Assembly (NCBI GenBank): GCA_963971305.1
Contig: OZ020309.1
Span: forward strand, 13,261,001 to 13,325,000
Source: Arcuatula senhousia
Lineage: Eukaryota > Mollusca > Bivalvia > Mytilida > Mytilidae
DNA length: 64,000 bases
Direction: 5' to 3'
Shown: positions 11,433 to 22,100 of the stretch, piece after piece
Numbering within the stretch: the stretch's first letter is position 1
How the letters are laid out: each line of letters opens with the position of its first letter
Notes under the pieces: model-generated
Database searches by the model: none
Told to the model about the DNA's origin: nothing
What the model saw: only the letters and a program-made list of their open reading frames with translations
Made by a program: the position numbers and the translations under genes

Positions 11433-13922
11433 AACTTTATTCTCATAAACCAATATTACATAGGTACAGAGAAATACTATATACAATATTTACAATACAA
11501 TGATAAAACAACAAAATAGCATCATAGACAAATATTGTTCATAATCACAGTACATTACACAGCTAAAAAAGACAGCTACTCAGGAAGACTCGTTTTTTTA
11601 TTTATAATTCTAATAAATTTACAAAGCTTATAAAGTTTAGCTTTGTTTTTTGTTGTCATAATTTCTTTAAATTTCAAAATATTTGGATTTCTAATTAAAT
11701 GTCTACTGATTAAATTTTTTCTTTCTTGAGACAGTACAGAGCATTCAAGAATATAATGGAATTCATCTCCGATTTTTTCATTACAAAGCATACATTTCCT
11801 ATCAGATCTAGCAATATTGTTCCATCTACCTGTCTCAATGGGAAGTTTATGATTTCCTGTTCTGAATTTGCAAAATGATATTGCTACCTTTTTATCTAAT
11901 ATTTCAAAATAGTTTTCGAAATCTAGCGTGTCTTTAAATAACTTATAGTTTGTTGCTTTTAAACAATCTTGAGTTTCAGCGTGCCAGTTTTGTCGATATT
12001 GGTCAGTGAGACATTGTCTAATACATTGTTTTAACCACACAGAAGACAGAAAAGTTTGTGAGTCCCAAATGTGTGTTAATCCACATTCATTGAGAATATT
12101 TTTTATATAAACAAGCCATTGAAAATTTCTATTTTGATTATTTGAAAGATGAAACATGAGTTTATACAGAACAGAGCACAGCTTCGTTTGTTTGCCGTAA
12201 AGTAATTTAGACCAGTACATAACCATCCTAAGCTTTATATCTACACTCAAAGGAAATCGTCCCAATTCACCGTATACAAAGCAGTTTGGTGTAGAGGTCT
12301 TAAGGTTTAAAAGGAGTTTGCAGAACTTAAGGTGGATTTTCTCTAATGAATAGTAATTTTTAAAACCCCAAAGTTCACAGCCGTATAAAAGAATTGGTTT
12401 TACCATCTTATCGAAGAGGTCTAGATGACAGGATATAGAAAGATTGTGAAAACGACCTAACTTGATAATTTCGTACATGGCTTTTGTTCCCTTTTCTGCT
12501 TGAGCTTTAATTGCAGGACCAAAATTTCCAGTTTTATATAAAGTTGTTCCTAGATAAATAAATTCTGTAACAATTTCTAATTCTGTGTTATTGAATACAA
12601 ATCTTAGATTGTTTGGCAGTCTTCCATTTGCAAAACACAAGATTTTGGTTTTTCCTATGTTTACTTTAAGTTTCCAAGAATTGCAATACTCATAGAAACT
12701 ATTTAGCTGCTGTTGGAGTCCTTCTGGTGACTCTGACATTAGTGCAGTGTCGTCTGCGTATAAAAGTGCAAATATTTTCAAGAAAACCCCGAGAGTGCTT
12801 TCTAGTTCATCGGTTATTGTTGGTAGTCCTGTATTGTTTTGGCTTTCGAGAAATGATTCAAGGTCATTTAGAAAGATAGCAAAAAGGAAAGGAGACATAT
12901 TTTCGCCTTGTCTCACCCCATTATTACAGGAAAAGAAATCTGACTTTTCGTTGTTAAAGACAATGTTTGATTTGATACTATTGTACATATTTTTAATAAC
13001 AGTTAACATTTTGCCATTTATATTACTTAAAACTAATTTGTGCCAGAGACCCGTTCTCCAGACTTTATCGAATGCTTTTTCAAAATCTATAAAGGCACAG
13101 TAAAGTTTCTTTTTCTTAAGTTTTAGAAGTTCAAATAAAGCGTGTAAAGAAAACAAGTTATCTGTGACGCTATACCCTTGCCTAAAACCGCTTTGATTTT
13201 CGTTGAGTATTCGAAAATCCTCTGAGTATTTATTAAGTCTTTCTGTGAGTACAGCCGTGAAGAGTTTTCCTAGACAGCTTACAATTGTAATGGGTCTAAA
13301 GTTTTTAGGATCTTGACTGTCCCCTTTATTTTTATATATAGGCTTGATGCTCTCGATGAGCCAGCTATCAGGCACAATACCTGTATCAAAAACAAGGTTA
13401 AATAACTTTTCGTAAATTTGAATAAATTGGTCAGAAGTAGATTTAATGTACTCATTAATGATTTTATCTTCACTACTGGCTTTATTGTTTTTAAGTTTAG
13501 AAATACATTTCAATATTTCCTCCTTTTCTATATAAAGATTTATTTCATCATTTATTTGGTTCAAAGCTTGATCATCTAATGTGGGCAAATTGTTATCTTC
13601 ATTATCGATAGGTGTTTCGTTTAAGTCTTTGAAAAACTCAAATAGTGTTTCAATTGGGATATTAGGTTGTTTTTTGTTATTACCACGTCGAAGGGTTTTC
13701 CAAAATTCTTTTGGGTCTTTATGGCGCATTTCTTTTAACTTATTTGAAAGGTTATCTGAATATTCTCTTTGACATTTATCCATTACTGTTTTATATCGCT
13801 TTTCTGCTTCCACAAGTCTCAGTTTATTCGGTTCTGTTCGATGATTAGAATATTTTCTTCTAAATTTTCTATAATTTTTTCTTGCAAATTTGCATTCGTA
13901 GTTAAACCAAGGTTTTTGATCA
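11433..13922 (-). mobile_element. 5'-truncated LINE with intact reverse transcriptase
   Basis: This minus-strand non-LTR retrotransposon lacks ORF1 and the endonuclease domain. It begins abruptly in the ORF2 linker at about 13922. Its 3' end is near 11433, where the minus strand reads AATAAAGTTATATATATA, an AATAAA plus TA-rich tail. Both ends abut TCATCGTGCG repeats. The open frame spans nearly the whole segment without a stop, so the copy is recent. It belongs to the same family as the LINE at 51.1-56.1 kb, judged by shared RT and C-terminal motifs, but the two have clearly diverged. Confidence 0.93.
11576..13922 (-). CDS. LINE ORF2 fragment: reverse transcriptase
   Basis: This frame encodes the linker, reverse transcriptase and C-terminal region of a non-LTR retrotransposon polyprotein. 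It is open from about 13922 to its stop at 11576; from its first usable Met (13813) it is 745 residues. Visible RT motifs in order are KPIYKNKGD and NFRPITIVSC (fingers), SGFRQGYSVTDN, CAFIDFEKAFDKVW (first catalytic Asp), GVRQGENMSPFLFA and LLYADDTAL. The catalytic YADD is encoded at 12749-12760. The C-terminus has a CxxC...H...C cluster (RKCMLCNEKIGDEFHYILEC) typical of this group. There is no endonuclease domain and the natural ORF2 start is missing, so it cannot mobilise alone unless the missing part is supplied. Intactness suggests recent insertion. This is a retroelement protein, not a host gene. Confidence 0.95.
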
Positions 13923-14006
13923 TCGTGCGTTCATCGTGCACTCATCGTGCGTTCATCGTGCATTCATCGTGCGCTCATCGTGCGTGCGTTCATCGTGCGT
14001 GTGGTT
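13919..14006. repeat. TCATCGTGCG array between two LINE pieces
   Basis: About eight near-perfect TCATCGTGC(G/A)(T/C) units separate the RT-bearing LINE (left) from the endonuclease-bearing LINE remnant (right). Unit lengths of 11 and occasionally 15 bp alternate. Confidence 0.95.
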
Positions 14007-15480
14007 AGTTTGAATTTTAGAGGGTCTGTATGTTTGACTATTTTATCAAAGTCATTTACTAAAGTTTTAACTTCAGTTTCCTTTTCATCACTAATCTGGT
14101 TATTTTTTTTAAAGTAATTTCCAGAATTCACTGGGATTATTTTGCATAGAGTCTGATAATTTATCATATATATATTGCATATGTAGTTTTTTTTTCTGCT
14201 TCACCATTTTTCTAAAATATTTTTGTCTCAAATCCTTATTATAAGGATTTTTCTTATTTGACTACAAGTAAAATTTATAGACTTTTTTTGGTCATATACC
14301 AACTCATCAGACCAATTTTGTTTAAACTTTCGAGATTTTTTCTTCCCATTTTTTTTAATTTGCATGATTTTTCTGTAATATTACTGAATAATTCATTTAG
14401 TTCTTCTGCAGCAGAATTTATACCTTCTTGATTTGTGTTGAAGGCTTTAGTCTCAAAATTTACAAATTGGTTGATAACTTTTTTATCACTTAAACGCCAA
14501 AAGTTTTTCATTTGAATTTTTTATCCATTTAAAATTTTTAGCAATAGACCAGTTTTTGATTGGAGATGACTGTACTTTCTGAGATTGCAGTTTACATTTC
14601 AATGTTACTTTTATTTGAGCATGGTCTGAAAGATGATTCAAGTGTTTCAAAATATAGAACTGAGGACAGAAGGCTCTCACTTATAACTCCATAATCAACA
14701 TATATAAGACCATTTACATTTAAACAAGTAAAATATCCAAGTGAATCGCCCACATATCTGCCATTCAATATTCTCAATTTTGATGCCATACATAAATTTA
14801 ATAAGTTTTTTCCTTGATCATTACAAATATTATCTTGGTTTAGTCTCTTTAGATCTGAATCCATAAAATAATTTTCTGGAAGTAGATTTTCTTCACTAAA
14901 TTTGTTTAAATCATCTGCATCATTCATAATATAATCCGGGTTTGATCCAGTTCTTGAATTAAAGTCCCCAATTAACAGAATTTTACCTTTCGTAGAGAAA
15001 AAGGAAATCTCGTTTTCTAATTCAACATAATCAGCGTTATAGTGATTTGAGTTTACAGGTGGTATCAGAACAGATATATAAATCTTTTTCTAAACTGAAT
15101 ACAGTTTTATCCAATTTTATCCATAAACGATTTTCAGATTTTGAACCATTTTCGATATATGAGATTCCATGAGAAATGTTTTTTTTTTTTTTATAATATA
15201 CTATAATACCACCACTGTAACGTCTAGACTTACGCGTATTCTTTTTTTTTTCCGGCATTTTGTGAAAGAGAAGAAGCCTGGTTTTTCATGTTTTTTACTA
15301 GTACCAGTCCACGTTTCAAGAAGAATATTTATTTCATTATTTCTTAGTTTTTCTATGAAATCATTATCACGATGCTTATCTCCAAGTCCGTGAATATTCC
15401 AGGCAGATATAGTAAGCTGATTCAACAAAATTTTTGTGTTTTTTCTATTCATTACCATCATATTTTACACTATATATATT
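14007..15480 (-). pseudogene. Decayed LINE endonuclease half (ORF2 5' part)
   Basis: On the minus strand, pieces of an APE-type endonuclease and the following linker can be read in shifting frames. They are an N-terminal LTISAWNIHGLG (15390-15425), ILLETWTG, then after a frameshift at a poly-A/T run GGIIVYY, then ILLIGDFNSRTG (about 14960), SKLRILNGRYVGDSLG and GVISESLLSS. The linker ends in DSMQNNPSEFWKLL (about 14110-14155), the same position as HKDPKEFWKTL in the neighbouring LINE. That overlap in the alignment shows this is a separate copy, not the missing 5' half of the neighbour. Several frameshifts fall in homopolymers. No RT domain follows. Confidence 0.85.
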
Positions 15481-15840
15481 GAATTAATAATGAAAAAAGA
15501 CTTGGGCTGAAATTTTCACTTTTATTCTTTTTTCACTCTTATTTTCACTTTTATACCGCGTACCAAAAGGGCTGTGACACCCTCATATATAAATACAGAC
15601 CTGCTGCTGCATGTCTCCATACTTAAACTAAGAAAGTACCCCCCCCCCTTTTCCCGTATATATCCGACCCACGTCATGTGCTGTCAAGCCATAAAATATA
15701 AGTGTTTCTCTATCTGACATTCTTCACATAATTTGGAAATGATTTGAAAATTGCAATATTTCACGAAATACAAATTTAAAAATGGGACAAAAATAAAATG
15801 ACGCCAAAAGCCCGCGAAAAAGTTAGCATCAGTTTCCCCC
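15481..15840. other. Upstream region of arginine kinase
   Basis: Stretch between the LINE remnant and the promoter-proximal region. It contains a run of nine Cs near 15640 and no coding sequence that I recognise. Confidence 0.5.
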
Positions 15841-15841
15841 A

Positions 15842-15890
15842 ACGTCAATGACGTCACAATTGCACTGACGAAAAATAAACGTCACTTCCT
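15842..15890 (+). promoter_or_regulatory. CRE-like and ETS-like sites upstream of arginine kinase
   Basis: A perfect palindromic cAMP-response element TGACGTCA lies at 15849-15856, about 125 bp before the start codon. It is accompanied by ACGTCA half sites at 15842 and, as ACGTCAC, near 15879. The adjacent ACTTCCTG contains an ETS-type core on the opposite strand. The position suits a proximal promoter; the transcription start is not known and function is inferred from the motifs alone. Confidence 0.45.
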
Positions 15891-15980
15891 GTCGACGCCA
15901 AGCCGTTATTTGTTTGGTTGTGTTTTTGTTGCGCTTTTTGTTTTGTTTTTCTTTTTGTTTTTTTTTATACATTTTTCAAA

Positions 15981-16128
15981 ATGTCTGATTTACAATCACT
16001 GTATCAAAAGCTTAAGGAAGGAAACAGCCATTCCCTACTGAAGAAATACCTAACAGATGATGTTTATGAAAAGCTTAAAGGATTGAAGACTTCACTTGGT
16101 GGAACTTTGCTTGATTGCATCAAGTCAG
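15981..16128 (+). CDS. AK: Arginine kinase exon 1
   Basis: Encodes residues 1-49 plus one base, starting [14 protein letters not shown] and ending [11 protein letters not shown]. It is the N-terminal helical domain common to phosphagen kinases. The start is the only Met before the conserved LLKKYLT helix. The donor is GTTTGT; intron 1 is about 2.05 kb. Confidence 0.96.
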
Positions 16129-19100
16129 GTTTGTTGAACGAAATAAAACACTTCACATCAACCTTACAGTTAATCAACCTGTAACGAAAACTTTATGTTA
16201 TTTCAAGTTTACTATAATATTCTGGCCTGGAAAAAGTTGGAAATAAATAATATGGCTTCAGAGTGTTTGCAAGAAAATAAATAATCCGTCCCAAGATCCT
16301 TGCTCAATTTAGCTATTGTATGCAGAAAATAAATACATATTCTTGCCTCGTAGCAGCGAAAATAATATTCTGGCCCGCAAAATTTTGAAAATACATAATC
16401 TCTCTCGACCGAAACTGCCAGCCCCCCTCAGAATCAAATGGTCGTCCCCTAATATATTTCTGCTTTTAAAACTTAACATATGTTTATAACTCAGGTCAGC
16501 TTTTTGTATTATTTTTTTTATATTTTTGTGTTATAACCCTGCATGTCCTGGTCAGGTGACAATGTACAGGGATCAGGGATTGTTAAAAGCCTGATTGAAA
16601 AAAAAGACATGGAATATAGCTCTTTTTATAGGCATTTTTGGACAAAAATTTTTAGATCAGGCCACAGGGACTTGTTACGAATTTTTTTTTAAAATATGTC
16701 TATATTAAAACCACTTTTTATATAGAGATATTTTTTTTTTCGTAACCAAGGAGAAAAAAAATTTCCAATGAACCTATTTTTGTACACAGCCAATTCCATA
16801 ATTAGTACTATGAGTGTCTCTAAATCGAGAGACAAGAATGTATGACTGATAAATGAAAAGTCTCCCAACTGGGAGATAGTCTCCTGTTCGGGGGATTGTC
16901 TCCCGATTGGAGAATGTCCTAGCTGCCAGTAGTTTATAGCCACGGTTTAATAGCTCAAAAGACACAAATAAAACAGATGATCTAATTTTCTTTTTTTCTT
17001 GATGCAATATGAATAAAATTTATAGAATCGGTTCTAAATGACCTCAGAATATTTTCCGATTTTAAATTTTTAACATACAATGATTTGCCAAAATTATTGC
17101 AACTTTTAAGAAAAGTCTCTTATTAAATCAACCAAAGGATGAGTGGCATTAAGACCCATAATTTGCCCCCAAAAATGTAGTTGGTTCAAATGTTATGATA
17201 TTTATAAGAAATATCAGCTTATATGTGGTTACAAAGAAAACACATCAGATATGGCAATTTTCCTTCATTGTGATGGAATTATGACATCATATATAGTGGC
17301 CTTATTTGACAAAATAGAGAAAATCTGCAATTTTGAATGGTTTCTGTGCATATTTTCCTTAAGAAAACATTGGGCACATGAAAACAACAACTCCAAACTT
17401 TCAGAAATGATGGATTTCATCATTTTGCACATTTGTGCCAGGTATGAAGTTGTTGTTTTGATGCGCCCACCTTCTTTCAGACCAAAAAGTGTGTGAAAAT
17501 CAGCAAAAATCAATGAAATAAGGACAATATCTTTAATTGATAGCTTTTTGAGTTAACTTATTGGCATGACAGCTTAACAGCTATGGCAAAAGCTTTATAT
17601 TTTCTTTAAGCCTAACAATTTATCAATGTTTCAGCAACTTAAGGCATCTGTATGCTCAGGTTAAATTTCTTGGTAAATCTTGGGCCAAAAATGGGTCTTA
17701 TTGTCACTCATCCTTTATATTTACCACTAAATTTTCAGGGTTGAAAATTTTCGTAACAGATTTCTCAGCAACTATTAATTGTAGGTATTTGATATTTGGT
17801 ATATAGATTTGGGTAGGGGTCCGATATGGTGGGATTCGTTTTCAGGTATGTCGATCATCTACTTCCTGTTTAAAGAGCTGACTTAGACTTTTTTCACTAA
17901 ATTTTCAGGGTTGAAAATTTTCGTCACAGATTTCTCAGCAACTATTAATTGTAGGCTTTTGATAGTTGGTAAGTAGCTTTAGATAGGAGTCCCATATGGT
18001 TGGATACATTTTTTTTCAGGTCTGTCACTCATTTTTTTCCTGTTTAACGAGCCGACTTGGAAAGACAACAACTCTGACTTTTTTATTCCTAACTCGAAAT
18101 AGATATTGTCTGTCCATTATGTGGACGCGTGGGGTATGTGAGCGTGCTCACTAAGGTTTTTTTTTCATTTTGACAGGTTGTGAGAACTTACATAGCCACT
18201 GTGGAGTATATGCTTGTGATCCGGAAGGGTACGACACATTCTCAGATATTCTTCACCCAGTAATCAAAGATTATCACAAAGTTCCAGAAGTTAACCACCC
18301 AAAGCCAGATTTCGGAGATTTGGACAACCTTGGATTTGGCGATCTTGATCCAGAAAATAAATATATTTTGTCAACACGTGTCAGAGTGGGCAGAAGCCAT
18401 GCTGCCTTTGCGTTTCCACCTGTTAGCTCAGCAGAGGTGAGGCTGATACTAAGTCAAAGTGTCACAACATAAGTATTTGATCTTATGATCTTATGTTGAA
18501 GAGTAAACACAACATAATTCATTACATACACATTTATACCCGTTTTGGTATTGTATTTTATAAGTTTTATTCTTTTTTTATTTCTCTTAGTATTTTACTC
18601 TTCATTAATATATATTGTAACCTTACCGAGTAGTTTGTAGACCTTATATTACTCATAAAGCCTTTGCAGTAGCAGTCACAATCAGAAAAATACAATTATA
18701 AATTACTACTAACAGTCATGGAATTTACAATTTGGATTTACAGGACCGAATTTGAAATTTTGAAATATGTTATAAAGCAGTCATGGAAATTAGCACAGGA
18801 CCGACAGCCCACGACCTGTAAAAATCTGTTCGGTCCTGTCAATTTTTGCAAATTTTGTATCACAATCTAAGTACAATATTTCAAAATCAAGGATTCGGTC
18901 CTGTAGATCCAAAATCCTAAATTCCATGACTGATAAAGACTGTGTTTAAAAAAGTTAAAATTTAGGGAACCGAACAAATTTGTACCGGTCGCGGGCTGTT
19001 TGTCTTGTGCTCATTCCATGACTGTTTAATTCTAGCAAAGTCAGAAGTTGAGACAGGAAAACATCGAAATAACATGTTACATCTTATGACCTTACGACCT

Positions 19101-22100
19101 TACGACCCATATGACAATTTTTGGATAATACTAGCCAAGGAATGATTAGCTATTTTTTTTTTTGTGAAAAAAAGGTTAAAAACGGGTTCATGTGAAAGTG
19201 TATTTATTTTATCAAATATTGTAGCTTAAAATATAAAAAAAAAATTCTCAATTGTCATTCCCCCCCCCCCCCCCATCTATCTTACATATGATATATTCTT
19301 CATTTGTGAAATTTTAGGATAAACTTAAGATGGAAGAGATTTCAGTTGCGGCCCTCAACACTCTTACTGGAGAATTAAAAGGAACATACCACCCACTTAC
19401 AGGGATGACAAAAGAAACACAACAACAGCTTACTGATGATCATTTCCTGTTCAATGATCATGATTCGTATGTTTTATCTTTGGCGATTTTATATAAAATA
19501 TAGACTAAAGATTTGTATGCCATGTTTGAATTTAACTCGTGTCAAAATGAAGATTAATCCGGGAAAATGATTTTTGTCGTATTTCCAGTTTATACAATGT
19601 AATTAAAATAAATCATTGTTTTTGTTTCTGGGAATTGAATTAAAAATGTTCTTTTCAAAGACGGTTTAGTATGCTTGAATTAAAAAAAAAGATAAATAAA
19701 AAGATTTCCGTTCACTCAGAACTCGCTTTTAAACTTATTGATATTCATTTTTCTAGAAATGTAATACTCAGTGTTGTTAAATAAAAAAATATATGTAAAT
19801 ACTAAATATGGCAATACATCGATACCAAATTTATCTCTTCACCAAGCCATTGACGATTAATTACGAATATTTTCCTACATGTATATTTGTAGATGTCTGA
19901 GGTCTGCCGGGGGATACAATGACTGGCCAACTGGTAGAGGAATCTTCTTTAATGACAACAAAACATTCCTTGTCTGGGTCAACGAAGAAGATCATCTTCG
20001 TCTTATTTCCATGCAGAAGGGAGGAAATTTGAAAGAAGTATACAGTAGACTTGTCAATGTACGTTTAACACCAGGCTTTCGTAAACGATGCCTGGAAAGA
20101 ATGACAGTCCAAAAATTAAATGATTGTTAAGAAAGAGAAGGACAATAAGAGCAAATAGTAGACTGTATACAACACATTAGGACATTGCTGTTGTCTACAA
20201 ATAATTACATGTATTTTCTCTAATTTTTATCCGATTTATGAACCTCTTTAGTCTTAACCTGGCCTGGGCGCCACAATACTTAAAAAATACTTAATATTAA
20301 AAACGAAAGAATATGGAATATGTGCCAGAAAGGCACGATCCACACATTGAAATGATTTTGATAAATATACAAAAGCAAAATTTCACTGCGTGTGAAGCAC
20401 TTTTCTGGATTAACCTTCATCAGACACGCTAGGAGTAGAAAACTTGGAAAACTGGTAGAATATTAGATTTGATAAAACAAAAACAGAAGCCAAAAAAAAA
20501 ATTACAACAATGACCAAACAGATTTTATCAATTTTTAAAGAAATATCCAAACGTTGTCAAATTTTGGAAATATGTAAATTGTGTCTTTCCAACACACATA
20601 CCAGTACTCGAAAATATAAGGAAAATAAATCTAAGAATATTCTTAATTTCCATGGTGACTCCAATCAAAACTTTCTAATTTAATGACGTCACAATGAGTT
20701 GAGAATATTAATTTTTATGATTTTTGGCGCCCAAGCCAGATGTGAAAAAAAATATTTCTCAACTCCAGATTTGTTCTCAGCGTAATTGCACGTGCATTTT
20801 GTGATCAACCTTTTGCATTTTTTTCACTTGTAGACATTAAGGAAAAAGCCTCCTACAACTTGATAATGGAATTTCTAACATCTCGGGGGGGGGGGGGGGG
20901 AAGATATTTTAATCACTCTGCAAGCCTCGTCATTAGAATAATAAAATTTATTTTCTTGATGTTAGAAATTCTGTAATCAACTCGATTGCGTTGTAGAAGC
21001 TATATTTGTTTCTATTGTCCTTTTAATTTTCTTTGTTGAAAATCAAACATACACTGTTATTTTTTTTTCAAAATGTCTATACATGTACATGTATTTCCAA
21101 GTTTCTGTGACTGAGTTCACCTGTACTTAATATATTTAGACAAACAAGCAAAACATTAACAGTGTACCTTGGTTAATCCGTTATGACTTTTAAAATAATA
21201 ATCAGTATATCTTCATTTCTGTTAAACTAGCAAGTTGCAACAATAACAAAAACTGTCGATAAAAAGTATTCATTTCAACTTTGCAGGCTATCCAAACTAT
21301 GGAGAAAAAGCTGACTTTTGCGCACCATGATAAACTTGGATACCTTACATTCTGTCCTACTAACTTAGGAACCACACTCAGGGCCAGTGTCCACATCAAA
21401 ATCCCAAAACTCGCAGCTACTCCAGATTTTAAATCTATCTGTGAAAAACTAAACTTGCAACCAAGAGGTAAGTAAGGATTTAGAAGAAAACGTAAACTTG
21501 ATATGTTTTACAATATTTTTAACAATAACGCCCCATCATATCTTACAAATCTTATCTCACCACAAGTTCAAAATATTTCAACGTACCCTCTCCGAAACGG
21601 AGAAGACATTATCCTTCCTTATTGTAGATTCTTAAGCTATAGATTCTTTTATCCCTGCAACTATGAGACTCTGGAATGACTTAGATACAAACATTCGACG
21701 CATGCAATCGGCTAAACAATTTTAATATGAGTTTAAGAGAAACAGTAACTCTACTGTGAAAGTTCCTAAATAACTAATAACTCTCCTATGGCCCACGAAA
21801 ACCCAACATGATCATTTTGACACAATTGAGATGCTCCACTTCATTCCTTAATGGTGACCTGTTCAAATTTAACATTATAACAGATTCCTCTTGCCGATGT
21901 GGCTTTGCTATTGAAAACTCCAACCATTTCTTCTTAGAATGTCCCTTATATAACGAACATAGAGCAATACTTGCCAGCGATCTAAGCTGGCTTCCAAATA
22001 ACACTACTTTAAATTTTGCTCTTCTTACACGTGGTAGTACTGCATTAAGTCAAGAGCAAAACGAAAATATTTTTTAACATTCATTTGATTATATCAAACG

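Noticed and set aside
12747..13103. 118-codon plus-strand frame opposite the LINE reverse transcriptase
   Set aside because: Antisense shadow of the conserved RT domain.
13919..14006. Insertion of a repeat within one LINE ORF2
   Set aside because: The linker motif ending in FWK(T/L)L appears on both sides of the array, showing two separate LINE copies rather than one interrupted copy.
17143..17496. 117-codon plus-strand frame in arginine kinase intron 1
   Set aside because: It lies wholly inside a non-autonomous TIR element, has no recognisable domain and begins without an ATG.
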